Under the pieces are notes generated by a model. The model ran no database searches. It was given only the letters and a program-made list of their open reading frames with translations, and had not been told where the DNA came from. Shown here in pieces: positions 1 to 11,070 of a stretch of DNA of 64,000 nucleotides (position 1 is the first letter of the stretch; the number at the start of each line of letters is the position of its first letter). The DNA is taken from the NCBI RefSeq assembly GCF_024139115.2, contig NC_085141.1:28721242-28785241 (forward strand), read 5' to 3'. The translations under genes were made by a program, and so were the position numbers. The DNA comes from Armigeres subalbatus (taxonomy: Eukaryota; Arthropoda; Insecta; Diptera; Culicidae).

Positions 1-141
1 CATTTAAACGCGTGGTGATTTTTTTCAATTTGCTGGGTGAATGTGTACATTTTGCTGTGGTAGATTTCATCTTCGCGGCGCAGTGGGTGATGTGAGTTCT
101 GTTGTTTACTTTTCTGCCTCCCCGGGAATGTGAGGTTGATT

Positions 142-963
142 TCAAAGCAGGAAGAAAATAAAAACATGATATAAAAAAACATCACCTTCATCCAGTGCTG
201 CCGAAAATTTACAACCCTGGTGTCTAACACAACTTCCCTTGACTTGCGCCACTTTTGCGCGTCGCTCAGCGAAAAGCTCTGCAATGGCATCACGCGAAAT
301 TTTCTGCCGGGCAGGAGATGGGTTTGGTTGGTGCTGTTTTACTTTGATGTTGAGTGGAGATTGTGGATTATGAGCCCCAGCAACTAAATTAATTTCGGTG
401 AAGTTTTTGTCTTGGGATTCGTCTGCTAGTTCATCCACCAAAGTTTTATTTGCGAGCGTTGAGCTTTTATCAGAGTTGCAGTCAATATTGGCAATAGCAG
501 CAGAAACTGACCTGTTTGACTGTTTGACCTTCTCAAAAAGTAAAAAAGTTACTCACTCAAAGAAATTAAGTGAGGGAAGTCTCTAGTTGTGCTTCGTTTT
601 GCTACTGCTGATATAATTTCAGTTATTGCCGCAGTCACAGCTGACTTGGTTAGAGTTACCAAGTCGCTCTTGACTGCATTCATGAGGTCCGGCAGCAAGC
701 CTGTTGAGTGTTCTGATGTCTTCTTTAATATTACAGAAGGATTCTGCTAAATGTTGCAGGTTTTGTTCAAAGGTGAACTTGTCCTGGCAGTCTTGACATA
801 GTGGGAGCATGAAAGTCCGCAATACTTCCTCGTGATTGCGCTGTACTCCTACGCATGCTGCATGAAATCTCCGTCTGCAACTGCCGTGACATCGCCAAAG
901 AAAACGATTATCGTCTGCAACTGCCGTGACATCGCCAAAGAAAACGATTATCGTTTTGTGCAC
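142..963 (-). pseudogene. Degenerate PHD-finger gag-like ORF1 fragment of a non-LTR retrotransposon
   Basis: Two reading-frame pieces on the minus strand (963-619 and 441-142) can be followed through stops and frameshifts. The upstream piece has a half PHD-type zinc finger: a CxxxC pair, FHAAC, then LPLCQDC about 25 residues later. PHD fingers of this kind occur in the ORF1 of several insect LINEs (CR1/Jockey-type). The 5' part of the finger is garbled by a 40-bp tandem duplication. The downstream piece is acidic, then lysine/proline-rich, and is not recognisable. It lies just beyond the 3' end of RTE copy A and does not belong to it. A decayed host PHD protein is possible, but the TE setting favours ORF1. 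Confidence 0.4.
873..952. repeat. Perfect 40-bp tandem duplication (two units)
   Basis: Units 873-912 and 913-952 are identical (each starts gtctgcaactgccgtgac). The duplication falls inside the PHD finger of the ORF1 remnant and shifts its frame. Perfect identity implies a recent event or an assembly stutter. Confidence 0.9.
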
Positions 964-1149
964 AGTTCACCATTCTACACTTCATTGTTACACGCGGGTA
1001 CTTACTTACGAGAGAAAGAAAAAACGAACGCGGAGGTTGCACGTAGTCAGTTAATAATATTTATAAAAAAAAAGTCAAAATAATAAAATGATATACACGA
1101 GCGCTAAAAAGCGCCTCCGAACTCAAAGGTGGTTCAGAATGCAAATTAA

Positions 1150-2283
1150 TCAAGCGTTTTGCACCTGGTCTGCCCACCTCGCCCGCTGCACTCCACGCCG
1201 TCTTGTACCTGCCGGATCGGAAGCGAACACCATCTTTGCAGTGTTGCTGTCCGACATTCTTGCAACATGCCCTGCCCATCGTACCCTTCCAGCTTTAGCT
1301 ACCTTCCAGATACTGGGTTCGCCGTAGAGCTGGGCGAGCTCATGGTTCATTCTTCGCCGCCACACACCGTCTTCTTGCACACCGCCAAAGATGGTTCTAA
1401 GCACCCGTCTCTCGAATACCCCGAGGGCTTGCAAGTCCTCCTCGAACATTGTCCATGTTTCATGTCCGTAGAGGACAACCGGTCTTATTAGCGTCTTGTA
1501 CATGACACATTTGGTGCGGTGGCGAATCTTTTTTGACCGCAGTTTCTTCTGGAGCCCGTAGTTGGCCCGACTTCCACAGATGATGCGCCTTCGTATTTCA
1601 CGACTAACGTTGTTGTCAGCCGTTAGCAAGGATCCGAGGTAGACGAATTCCTCGACCACCTCGAAGGTATCCCCGTCTATCGTAACACTGCTTCCCAGGC
1701 GGGCCCTGTCGCGCACGGTTCCGCCCACAAGCATGTACTTTGTTTTCGACGCATTCACCACCAGTCCAACTTTTGTTGCTTCACGTTTCAGGCGGGTGTA
1801 CAGTTCTGCCACCTTTGCAAATGTTCGGCCGGCAATGTCCATGTCATCCGCGAAGCAAATAAATTGACTGGATCTGTTGAAAATCGTACCCCGGCTGTTA
1901 CACCCGGCTGTTCGCATGACACCTTCTAGCTCAATGTTGAACAACAGGCACGAAAGTCCATCACCTTGTCTTAGTCCCTAGCGCGATTCGAACGAACTGG
2001 AGTGTTCGCCCGAAATCTTCACACAGTTTTGCACACCATCCACCGTTGCTTTGATCAGGCTGGTAAGCTTCCCAGGGAAGCTGTTCTCGTCCATAATTTT
2101 CCATAGCTCTACGCGGTCTATACTGTCGTATGCCGCCTTGAAATCAACGAACAGATGGTGCGTTGGGACCTGGTATTCACGGCACTTTTGAAGGATTTGC
2201 CGTACAGTAAAGACCTGGTCCGATGAGGTGAACCGGTCTAGGGCCGAAAACCTCATTAATAAAGACAAAAAAAAAAAACCCAA
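1150..2283 (-). pseudogene. RTE copy A reverse transcriptase and C-terminal domain
   Basis: Segments 2283-1978 and 1944-1150 encode RT palm and thumb: FVDFKAAYDSIDR (motif A region), the catalytic box FADDMDIAGRT, NASKTKYML, then the EEFVYLGSLLT and YGHETWTM blocks typical of RTE proteins, ending in a WAGHVARM basic tail. A stop interrupts the frame around 1978, just where the RQGDGLS block should lie. It is inactive by these breaks. Confidence 0.85.
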
Positions 2284-2622
2284 ATTTATCCACCGGTGGT
2301 GATGATTTGGTGCAATTCTAGTACGTTGTTTGAAAATTACTTACCGTGGGCTACCGTGGGTTGCGCCACGGCTAAAATAATTTTTGTTGATTAAAAAATA
2401 AAAATATAATCCAAACTGCTTGATTTATTAAAAAACAAAAACAATAGTGTCCAACTAGGATATTTGCTCCGTCGAATGAAACCAGTTGCACTCGAATCGA
2501 TCAAGTCCTTCTATATGAAATGCGTTCAACAAAAAAAATATTCATGGGCTACACACATACACACTTTTGGAGTGAAATTATAGCCTTCTGGTACAACTTT
2601 GTTGGACGAGAAAGGCAAAAAA
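2268..2622. mobile_element. MITE-like element inserted in RTE copy A (same family as 46968-47928)
   Basis: It begins after an A-run with cccaaatttatccaccggtgg and ends ttggacgagaaaggcaaaaa. The same start and end, and a long shared interior (for example caatagtgtccaactagga and tcaagtccttctatatgaaa), recur at 46968-47928. The longer copy shows gcctttctcg near its left end, the inverse of cgagaaaggc at the right end, so short terminal inverted repeats are likely. Flanking host sequence agacctggtccg/agatctggtccg (about 2208 and 2620) could be an imperfect target duplication. No coding capacity is seen. Confidence 0.7.
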
Positions 2623-3691
2623 GATCTGGTCCGTTGTCGACCGGCGTCAACGAAGCCGGCTCGACAACTTCCCACAAACTCATTCACTAATGGTGACAGA
2701 CGACAGAAGATGATCTGGGATATCACTCTTTGGCGGCATTAAGGATGGTGATCGCTCGAAAGTTCTCACACTCCAGTTTGTCGCCTTTCTTGTAAATGGG
2801 GCATATAACCCCTTCCTTCCACTCCTTCGGTAGCTGTTCGGTTTCCCAGATTCTGACTATCAGTTTGTGCAGGCAAGTGGCCAGCTTTTCCGGGGCCATC
2901 TTGATAAGCTCAGCTTCGATACCATCCTTACCAGCTGGTTTATTGGTCTATAGCTGTTGAATGTCATCCTTAACTTCCCTCAAGGTGGGGGCTGGTTGGC
3001 TTCCATCGTCCGCTGAACTGACGTAGTCATCTCCTCCGCTGCCTTGACTTTCACTGCCTGTACTCTCAGCGCCATTCAAATGTTCCTCGTAGTGCTGCTT
3101 CCACCTTTCGATCACCACACGTTCGTCCGTCAAGATGCTCCCATCCTTATCCCGGCACATTTCGGCTCGCGGGACGAAGCCTTTGCGGGATGCGTTGAGC
3201 TTCTGGTAGAACTTGCGTGTTTCTTGAGAACGGCACAGCTGTTCTATCTCCTCCCACTTCGCTTCTTCCAGGCGGCGTTTCTTCTCCTGAAAAAGGCGGA
3301 TCTGCTGTCTCCGCTTCCGTCTATAACGTTCCACGTTCTACCGGGTACCTTGCTGCAGCGCGACCGCCCGCGCTGCGTCCTTCTCCTCCAGAATCTGTCT
3401 GCACTCTTCGTCGAACCAATCGTTCCGTCAACTTCGGCCCATATATCCGACGTTGTTCTCCGCTGTGTATTCCAGCAGTCCTAAAGAGGGGCCCCATCGA
3501 GCTCACCCTCATCCGGCAACGCTGCCTCGAGATACTGCGCGTATGCAGTGGCGACATCAGGTTGCTTCAGTCGCACTAGGTCGTACCACGGCGATCGTCG
3601 GTACCGAACATTGTTGATGACGGATAGTTTTGGGCGCAGTTTAATCATCACCAGATAGTGGTGAGGCGAAATCAATTAGTCGTAGGCCGTT

Positions 3692-4078
3692 TTAGTTCGT
3701 CAGCCGGTGAGCGCTGAACTTTCCAATAGTCGGTCTAAACTCCTCCTCTTGGCCAACCTGAGCGTTCAAATCTCCTATGATGATTTTGACGTCGTGGCTT
3801 GGGCAGCTGTCGTACTCACGTTCTAGTTGCGCGTAGAATGCGTCCTTATCATTATCAGTGCTTCCGGAGTGTGGGCTATGGACGTTGATTATGCTGAAGT
3901 TGAAGAACCGGCCTTTGATCCTCAACCTGCACATTCTTTCATTGATCGGCCACCACCCGATCACGCGCCTTTGCATATCGCCCATCACTATGAAAGCCGT
4001 TCCCAGCTCGTGTGTGTTGCCGCAGCTCTGGTAGATGGTAGATGGAATGCCTATATTTGTTTTTCTTTGGGTCTGCAA
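3692..4078 (-). pseudogene. RTE copy A endonuclease domain (partial)
   Basis: The 128-residue fragment carries the middle of an AP-type endonuclease: YQSCGNTHELGTAFIV, then IINVHSPHSGSTDNDKDAFY and the catalytic-loop motif IIGDLNAQVG. The N-terminal E motif and the C-terminal SDH-type motif are missing, so it cannot be functional. This domain normally nicks target DNA to prime reverse transcription. Confidence 0.85.
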
Positions 4079-4093
4079 ATATATCTTGCCTCT

Positions 4094-5717
4094 TCATTGT
4101 TTGGAGTTATCAATTTCGCAGTCTCCCGATCCAACGTCAAACACTTCTGCAGGGATGTTGTGGTCAGCCCAGTGGTGTTGATCGGAACATACCCCGGCCC
4201 GTGAACTTGGTCCGGAGGAGCTAACCGGGACAACGTCACCATCACTAATCTCCAACGGAGCGAGCTTCGCAACGGCCCGCTTGAGTACTCCACTGTTGGT
4301 TCGAACGAATGCTTGTCGTACTCTCCCATCTTCAGAAACGATAGGTTCCTCTACAACACCACGTACCCAGCACTTCCGCTTCTCTCCATCGACGATGTAA
4401 ACCAGATCACCAGCCTTTAAATTGTTTATCTCTCTGAACCACTTCTTCCGTTGACTGATCGCTGGAATGTATTCCTTGATCCACCTGTTCCACATATTTT
4501 CCAATTCCTGTACCGGCGGGTGCTACAACCAGTGGTTCATTTGGCGAGCTGCCACGGAGAAAATGGTTTGGGCTGAGTGCTTCAGCGTTGTCCGTTTCCT
4601 GGCTGACATACACGAGTGGGCGAGAATTTATAATGTCTTCAGCTTCGGCAATCGATGTTAGGAGGATTTCGTCGGTCAATCGTTTTCCATCGTCAATTGC
4701 TGCCAGTACCTCCTTCACTGACCTCACAAGTCTCTCCCAAACTCCCCCAATGTGGGGAGAGGCCGGAGGATTGAAAGTCCATTTTGTTCGAGCTGACGTG
4801 AATTCATCGGCATATTCCATCCCAATACAGCGAACCTTGTCAATTATTTCTTTACTCGCACCCCGCAGATTGGTCCCGTTGTCCGAGAAGATTTCTGTTG
4901 GTGTACCACTTCGGCATATAAAACGGCGGATTGTCATTAAACAGGATTGGGTAGTAAGCGAATGCGCTACTTCGAGATGAACTGATCTGACCACTAAACA
5001 CGTGAATAGAACTATCCATCTCTTCTCACTGCGACGGCCTACCGTGACTACGAATGGTCCCAGATAATCCACGCCAACAAAATTGAAGGGCCTCAGAAAT
5101 GGAGTCAATCTCTGTACCGGCAATGCTGCAATTCTAGGAATCCGTGGACGAATTTTGTTAATCCTGCACCACTTACAATCTTTCATGACCCTGGTGATCA
5201 CTGCGCCCACCGCTTGTACGAAGAATCGTTGCCGTAATTCATTCTTCACCGTCTCCCTATATCCATGACCAAATCGTTCGTGGTAGTGTTGAACGATCTT
5301 CATTGTAACCTCGTGCTCTTTTGGCAAAACTATGGGAAAACGAAGGTCAAACGATAGGAACTCCGCACGTTCCACGCGACTTTCCATCCGTAGAATTCCG
5401 TCGCCATCAATAAGGGGCGTCAGTTTGTAAAGGAAGCTTGACTTCTCGATCTGCTGCCTATCCGCTACGGACACATTTGCGTTCCTCATCAATACCTTCA
5501 CCTCGTCACCAAACGATTCAGCTTGTGCTACTTTTATCAGAATCCGTTCCGCCTTCTCGTATTCCATCTGCTTTAAAGGGTATTGTTCTATCGAATAGTT
5601 TTTCTTGATTGCTTTCGCTTGCCTATCTGTAGCTTTTAGCACTTCGATCGACAATCCGTTTATCTTTCTACGACAGTTGGATACAAATCTAAGGACAGTA
5701 GCCATAGTTCGTACCAA
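4094..5717 (-). pseudogene. BEL/Pao integrase and DUF5641 C-terminus
   Basis: The main frame (5717-4407) shows a zinc-binding region (HERFGHGYRETV through CKWCRINK), then the rve core with the three acidic landmarks: VGVDYLGPF, FSDNGTNLRG and GGVWERLVRS. After a frame change near 4490 the C-terminal module continues to about 4094 (RKKWFREINNLKAGDLVYI). The DDE residues are present, so only frameshifts and the missing upstream pol show it is dead. Confidence 0.85.
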
Positions 5718-5825
5718 AACGGTCCATTTCGAAAATCGATGAACATCGATGATCGGTGCGAGTAGCTGAATATTATGAGCAAGTAGATGTACTTTTGCTT
5801 CTTCCTGCGTGGATTCATACCTTTT

Positions 5826-6395
5826 CTATTTTGGCCAGTCTTCCTCCTCTCGATAGGGAAATTCAGGCCCTATGAACCACTCGCTGTCTGAATTTAAATT
5901 TGGATCGCGGGTACACTTTGTTAGTTGGTCCGCCACGTTCAGCCTGGTAGGAACCCAACGCCATTCGCAAAGCTTGGAAAGCGTCAGGATCTCACCGATC
6001 CGTAATCCAACGAACTCCTTGTATCTTCGTACGTCGGAGGTAATCCAGGACAATACGGTTGTAGAGTCGGTCCAGAAAACCTGTTGCGCTATGTTGAACG
6101 TGTGATTACTTCGTACTGCTACCGCTAACCTTGCTCCTAATACTGCCGCCTGCAGTTCCAACCGTGGCACAGACATTGGTTTCAACGGTGCTACTTTGAC
6201 ACGGCTCGATACCAACACACACTGTATCCTTCCGTTAACAACTGCCCGAAAATATGCCACTCTTCCGTATGCACCTTTACTGGCATCAGTAATGCTGTGG
6301 AGTTGAAGGTCTTGAATGTCCGCCGAACTTGCTTGCCCGAAGTAGCTCCGGTGTATGCGAATGGCCTCGATAGCATGGAGAACACTTCGCTCCAA
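5826..6395 (-). pseudogene. BEL/Pao RNase H-like region
   Basis: This 189-residue open frame carries SITDASKGAYGRVAYFR, SVPRLELQAAVLGARLA and FWTDSTTVLSWI, the RNase H signature blocks of Pao-type pol. It would remove RNA from the RNA:DNA hybrid. The frame is intact over this stretch, but flanking frames are disrupted. Confidence 0.85.
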
Positions 6396-6409
6396 ATGTT
6401 CCGACGTCC

Positions 6410-6782
6410 ATCACATAGGTTTCAGGTTTTAAGAGCTCCGAGTTTAGTGATATCCCATTGACAGATGCTCTCGCGTCCCACACGAGACGAATCTTCCCTG
6501 GTTTTTGAGCCAGGGGCCTACCTGCCAGTTCGTCGAAGGTAGCTTTATGCGCATAGCCTTTTATTAGGTACTCAGCTATTAACTAATGAACCTTCGAACC
6601 AAGCTCCGGATCTCGCTCCAGCTTTCTCTCTAACGCTTTCAATCGTGAGACATCCATTGGGTAGCTATCTGGGAATCTCTGCTCATCTCGTCGCCACAGT
6701 AATCCGGTTTCGTATCGGTTTCCAACTCGCTTTGTTGTTGTCTGCATGATGTTCCGAGCCCGCGCATCTTCGTTTGATTCTG
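6410..6782 (-). pseudogene. BEL/Pao reverse transcriptase, N-terminal remnant
   Basis: The pieces RYETGLLWRRDE, RLKALERKLERDP and, after a stop, RLVWDARASVNGISLN mark the start of a BEL-type RT. The homology breaks off straight after this block and RNase H-like sequence follows, so palm motifs are deleted. At least one stop (near 6583) and one frame change occur. Confidence 0.75.
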
Positions 6783-6806
6783 CCACAGAGGCTACCGAGG
6801 GATCGT

Positions 6807-7718
6807 TGCGTTGCGTTGCGTTGCGTTGTAACAGAGTATTTCGTAGATTACATACTGATAGCTGTCATGTATTTTCTTTAACTTTCTTATCCCAACTGCT
6901 TATGGATTACTATTTGGGATTTAAAAGCAACCCAATTGGGAGTCAAAAATGATAAAGCATGAAGCTACCATTGCCGGCCACGCCCATCTTCTCTGTTACT
7001 AAGGAAGGGAAGGAAATGATGATATGACATCTACTTAACGAGAGGCCAGCGACTCACCGACGCCCTCATAGATGTCAAGGAGTTGGATGGTTGGTAGGGA
7101 ATATATAGTCATCATAAGCAAATGATATAATGCGTTTAAACAAGATCGAGAGATCTTGGTAAAACTCGAATAAAAATGTCAAATTTATTTTAATCCACAA
7201 AATAGATTTTGTTCGAGAAAAGTTATTCGCAGATCCAAAAAGATCTATGCAGAAAAAAAGATCGGCAAATTTCAAATGTATGAATAACATAGAATGTGTT
7301 GCATGACATAAAACGGCAAAATACTACGGAAAACCCTTCAAACATATCTCTGCGTGGGACAATGAATAATTATATGCCTACAGCAGTAATTTATTCAAAT
7401 GTCCTTGAGGTTAAAAATCAAAAGAAAAAGTAATAAGTAATTAAAAACAGAAACGAGTTCACCAATTTCGTTGTCCATATCGCTGATTGTCCTTTGTTGC
7501 TTCCCATGATCTTGATGAAACTCATGTTCAGGTTCACTAATTTGGGGACACACATGACACTTAGGGCACTTTCAATAAGCACTTTTTCCCGAACAAAACA
7601 CTATTTTGTTTTTCACTACAACTGTTAAGTTGGTTCGCCTGGATTTATTCATTGAAAAAACAAACGGCAGAGTGACGGGTGTATCACATCCGTACACGTC
7701 GCCTACTTTTTTCGCACC
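6807..7718. mobile_element. 912-bp retroposon-like insert flanked by a 24-bp target-site duplication
   Basis: Host BEL sequence at 6783-6806 (starts ccacagaggctaccg) is repeated exactly at 7719-7742, and the BEL reading frame is continuous if the interval is skipped. The insert starts with four to five copies of tgcgt; read on the minus strand, that is an (acgca)n 3' tail. Long variable duplications plus a simple-repeat tail indicate target-primed reverse transcription by a LINE or SINE. No coding motif is recognisable inside. Confidence 0.85.
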
Positions 7719-7742
7719 CCACAGAGGCTACCGAGGGATCGT

Positions 7743-8172
7743 CCAACAAAAACTGAGAACGCATGGCGTCGTGTAGCTTCTGGTTGGTCATTGGTTCCAA
7801 CGAGTGAAAGTTGGCTCTTACTTCTGATACTACGGTTCCGCTCGGTTGCGGGCCGTAAACCGTCCACCCTAGCTTGGATTTCACACCGATCGGCTCGCCA
7901 GGTGATCCAACTCGTGATTCGAGTGGAGCAAACACATTTAGGTTATCCAGTCCAAGGATGATTCTAGGCTCTTCAATCTCGTAGCTCGCTACGGGAATAT
8001 TGTCGAGATGTGGGTATCGGTCAGCTAATTTTTTATACTGCAGACTCTGTTTTGGGAGTTTTAGTTCGGCAACAGTGCGAACGTCTTTCAACGGCAACTT
8101 TTCATCCGATTCACGTGAAATCATAAGGTTGGGCAGGGCTTGGACTCCTTCGAGGGGTGTGGAACTGGCGGT
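7743..8172 (-). pseudogene. BEL/Pao protease-region fragment
   Basis: The translated piece contains LPKQSLQYKKLADRYPHLDN and the PRIILGLDNL segment, followed by GSPGEPIGVKSKLGWTVYGP. This is the conserved C-terminal part of the BEL/Pao protease module just upstream of RT. It stops at a 24-bp duplicated sequence where an unrelated element has inserted; the frame resumes beyond that insert at 6782. Confidence 0.85.
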
Positions 8173-8544
8173 AGGGCAGAAGAAGAATGGTGAACGCTTA
8201 TATACACAGATATAAATATGTTGTGATTTTAAATGTATTTTCATGCACATATTTGGAGCATGCAAATGAATGCAAAATTCAATCTAAGTTCCACAATATT
8301 TCTTGTTTTGCTTATTCAAATTATCCAAATATATATTTGGATTATGTGCATTTGTCATATGTGTTGTACAAATTTGATGATTAGGTATAAATACATAATC
8401 GTAAAATATGCACGGATTGTTTATAGCCGGCATGTAATATGCAGATGAGGCAACAGAAATGCTGCGATGGAGGCGCGTTGTATTTTACTCTACGATATCC
8501 TTTCCGTGCACGTGCAAGAGCAAGATGATTAAACGTCAGATAGC

Positions 8545-8703
8545 CTTATGCAATGCGCTGCAAATAAATAAATTGTGACACATAATGTTTCAACATGCTG
8601 TACCGGCGAAACTGATGAGGCTAATATGTACAATGCTCGATGACTTGATACTAAGTATTCGGATTGCAGACGAAATGTCAAGCTCGTTTTTTTATCTTAA
8701 CTT
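8545..8703 (+). repeat. RT-fragment repeat, copy 1
   Basis: About 160 bp is nearly identical to 9546-9707. Translation of the better copy (9588 onward) shows PAKLMRLIRTMLDD and IRIADEMSSSF, which is RT sequence of an RTE-like LINE. The two copies flank a block of inverted-repeat elements. Confidence 0.8.
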
Positions 8704-8712
8704 AACTCTATT

Positions 8713-9190
8713 GTACACACCAGTCAAGCAGTTTGACGAACATTGACTCCGTCCCCCAGAAAACGCTTTGGTTGCTGCTTTGTTTGAACGTGTGTGAAGT
8801 TGTTCGAACAACCATTTGACAGTTGGCGACTCGGTTGGAAAAAATAAAAACGGTTGGATTTTGGTTTGAGTTGTCGGGGGTGGAGTCAAGGTTCGCCGAC
8901 ATGTTTGAGCATTTGTAGTGAAGTTGCACAAACTCTCATAAATTTTTTGATGGTTGGTGCTCAAGTTGGCGCTTCGGTCATTCGTGTGTGATATTGTTGG
9001 TCGAATAAATTGATTGTGTGCCGCTGTTGGTAAAACTTGATGGATGTTTGAATAAACGAGAGGTGGAGTCAATGTTGGTAAAACTGCTTGACCGTGTGTA
9101 CGTTGTGGATGTTCGAACAGCTTCACACACGTTCAAACAAAGCAGCAACCGAAGCGTTTTCTTGGAGGCGGAGTCAATGTTCGTCAAACT
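8713..9190. mobile_element. Inverted-repeat (MITE-like) element, copy 1
   Basis: The left arm (8713-8815, starts gtacacaccagtcaagcag) is the approximate reverse complement of the right end (about 9100-9190, ...caatgttcgtcaaactgc). Inside is a gtcgggggtggagtcaagg stretch shared with copy 2. No ORF is credible. A short motif near 9084-9103 (gcttgaccgtgtgtacgtt) also matches the terminus, so two elements may be partly nested. Confidence 0.65.
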
Positions 9191-9200
9191 GCATTATGCA

Positions 9201-9545
9201 ACGTACACACCAGTCAAGCAGCAGAACGTGTGTGAAGTTGTTCGACCAACCATTTGAATGTTGGCGGCTCGGTTGGAAAAAATTAAAACGGTTTGATTTT
9301 GGTTTGAGTTGTCGGGGGTGGAGTCAAGGTTCGCCGAACATGTTTAAGCATTTGTAGTGAAGTTGCACAAACCCCCATATATTGTTTGATGGTTGGTGCT
9401 CAAGTTGGCGCTTCGGTCGTTCGTGTGTGATATTGTTGGTCGAACAAATTGATTGTTCGTGCCGCTGTTGGTAAAACTTGATGGATGTTTGAACAAACGA
9501 GAGGTGGAGTCAATGTTGGTCGAACTGCTTGACCGTGTGTACGTT
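9201..9545. mobile_element. Inverted-repeat (MITE-like) element, copy 2
   Basis: It starts acgtacacaccagtcaagcag and ends ctgcttgaccgtgtgtacgt, a terminal inverted repeat of about 20 bp. The interior parallels 8800-9103 with scattered differences. attatgca lies on both sides (9193-9200 and 9549-9556), a possible 8-bp target duplication with a few extra bases on the right, which would suit a hAT-type element. Confidence 0.65.
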
Positions 9546-9800
9546 CCATTATGCAATGCACTGCAAATAAATAAATTGTGACACATAATGTTTCAACATG
9601 CTGTTCCGGCGAAACTGATGAGGCTAATACGTACAATGCTCGATGACTTGATACCAAGTATTCGGATTGCAGACGAAATGTCAAGCTCGTTTTTTTATCT
9701 TAGCTTTCGAATTTCCTGTTTATTGCTCTCGAGCGTACAATTAGAAGATCAGGCATGCAGAAGAACGGCACTATTATCACAAGGAAGTTTTTGGAAGAGA
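9546..9800 (+). pseudogene. RTE-like RT fragment, copy 2 of the duplicated block
   Basis: The frame reads FQHAVPAKLMRLIRTMLDD, then IRIADEMSSSF and, after a frameshift, a QKNGTIITRKF-like stretch. These are consecutive palm-region blocks of an RTE-type RT. It is a short remnant with no flanking EN. Confidence 0.65.
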
Positions 9801-9829
9801 TACATAAAAATAAATGTCTAATAAACCCT

Positions 9830-10240
9830 TACATCGGCATGCATGCCGCATGCCTAGCCTTATAGTCTATAACAGTGAGTTATCCGAAGGTACATAGTTT
9901 TGGGATATTCGCGGCTGTCTGACTATCTAATAGTAATCTGAAAAATCCTAAGACGTGCGACGAGATTAACATTTTACCGAACATCCTCAGTAAAATAAAT
10001 TGCCTGTTTGTTCCCGTTCACAGTTTTCTAAAATACCAAACATGCTCCACTTTTATATTCCGTAGATCAGCAAAATGCGACGTCGCCGTTCACATCGTGA
10101 CCCATAAATGCATTATTCCCCGGGGTTATTTCGTTATCACTGTTCGCTTTTTATAATCGGAGATTGTGGCGTCGCGTCATGTCCGTGGAGGTAAATCATC
10201 GGTAGGTAGCAGTTATCAAGCTCAAATCGTATCAGCAACG
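9830..10240. other. Intergenic stretch with no recognised feature
   Basis: Mixed-composition DNA. I see no coding frame, repeat structure or RNA gene. It lies directly upstream of the candidate promoter/first exon at 10252-10325. Confidence 0.5.
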
Positions 10241-10251
10241 GTTCGTGCTAG

Positions 10252-10325
10252 TCAGTGTCTACCGACAGTTCATTCAGCTGGTCTGCGTTCCCGGAGATAT
10301 TGTTTCCAGTGCAATGAAACTAGTG
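10252..10325 (+). promoter_or_regulatory. Candidate initiator and first coding exon (possibly ZFYVE1 exon 1)
   Basis: An insect-type initiator TCAGT is at 10252-10256, with a DPE-like GGTCT about 27 bp downstream (4 of 5 positions). An ATG at 10314 opens a four-codon exon ending at 10325, followed by a strong donor, gtacgt. The exon ends in phase 0, and the first recognised ZFYVE1 exon (16956) also begins in phase 0. The implied 6.6-kb intron would hold the LOA, SINE and Jockey insertions. This is inference; another upstream exon could serve instead. Confidence 0.35.
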
Positions 10326-10489
10326 GTACGTAAATACCCAAGTGCACCCTTTAAATGGGTTAGTGGAAATGTGAACGGTGCGGTTCGTCCAAAATTAGGT
10401 ATATTGCGTACATCGTGTGATTTGCAAGTTGTATCAGCTGAGATTGCGATTAAATTCAATCTTATCGCAGTGCGGATAAGGTAGTGGCA

Positions 10490-10890
10490 AAGTTGCTTCT
10501 TTTAAATGACCTGTTCTGAGTTCACGGTTCTTCTATAATCGCTTTTGTTTTCTTTCAAGCTCTACAGTCTAGCCCCCGAAGATATTTTTCTCGACGACAA
10601 AAAAATGCAAATGCGCAATTAATCCGAGAATTTTTGCTGGTTGGTTCACACAAAAATGCTTACTTGCTCATCAGGTTAAATACTAACTTCTTAGTAATCT
10701 GATTATTTCATCTAGCAGTGTTGGTGCCTCTCGTACATATAAAAAATATCGTATGTTGACAACAACTTTTGAGCCCATAGTGGGATCTGGCCACCTTTCA
10801 ATAGAAAACAATAGAACAGGATTCCCCGTTGAACGCACCTTATTGTGAGCAAATCAGTTAAAACAAAGTGCCTAAAAACTAATGAGTCTT
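10490..10890. other. No recognised feature
   Basis: A/T-rich DNA with an (ac)-rich stretch near 10905-10935 at its right edge. No gene or RNA seen. Confidence 0.5.
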
Positions 10891-10894
10891 TTGC

Positions 10895-11070
10895 CATATA
10901 CATACATACACTACACACACATACACACGCACATACAGACATCTCAATTCGTCGAGCTGAGTCGCTTGGTATATAACGCTATATGGGTTTTCGGGCCTCC
11001 CATAAAAAGTTTGTTTTTGGAGCGAACTTATAGCCTTTACGTATAATTAGCAATCGATAAAGGAAAAACC
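10895..11070. repeat. Fragment of the same MITE-like family as 2268-2622
   Basis: Segments such as gagctgagtcgcttggtatataac (10957 onward), the following tatgggttttcgggcctcc, and ggagcgaacttatagcc match 47800-47890 closely. The right end (gataaaggaaaaacc) is a degraded form of cgagaaaggcaaaa. It lacks the left part of the element. Confidence 0.6.

Larger units (their letters stand above)
1066..4078 (-). mobile_element. RTE-clade LINE, copy A (JAM1-like), 5'-truncated and interrupted
   Basis: Read right to left, this is a decayed single-ORF LINE: endonuclease (4078-3692), a linker with an RRKRRQQ-type basic helix (3675-2948), reverse transcriptase (about 2940-1978) and the C-terminal domain (1944-1150). 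The 3' end is near 1066, in A/T-rich tail DNA. Stops and frameshifts separate the pieces, the EN C-terminus is deleted, and a MITE-like element sits in RT fingers at 2268-2622. RT motifs such as FVDFKAAYDSID and FADDMDI are RTE-like. It is clearly more diverged than copies B and C in this window and probably a different subfamily. The right end abuts the BEL element. Confidence 0.85.
4094..8175 (-). mobile_element. Degenerate BEL/Pao LTR retrotransposon (pol region)
   Basis: Domains occur in BEL/Pao order on the minus strand: end of the aspartic protease/DUF1758 region (8172-7743), start of RT (6782-6410), RNase H-like region (6395-5826), integrase (5717-4407) and the DUF5641-type C-terminus (4504-4094). 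Most of RT, including any YVDD-type box, is missing, so the copy has an internal deletion as well as a 912-bp insertion at 6807-7718. No LTR is visible on either side, and the left end abuts RTE copy A. It is dead and probably old. Confidence 0.85.
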
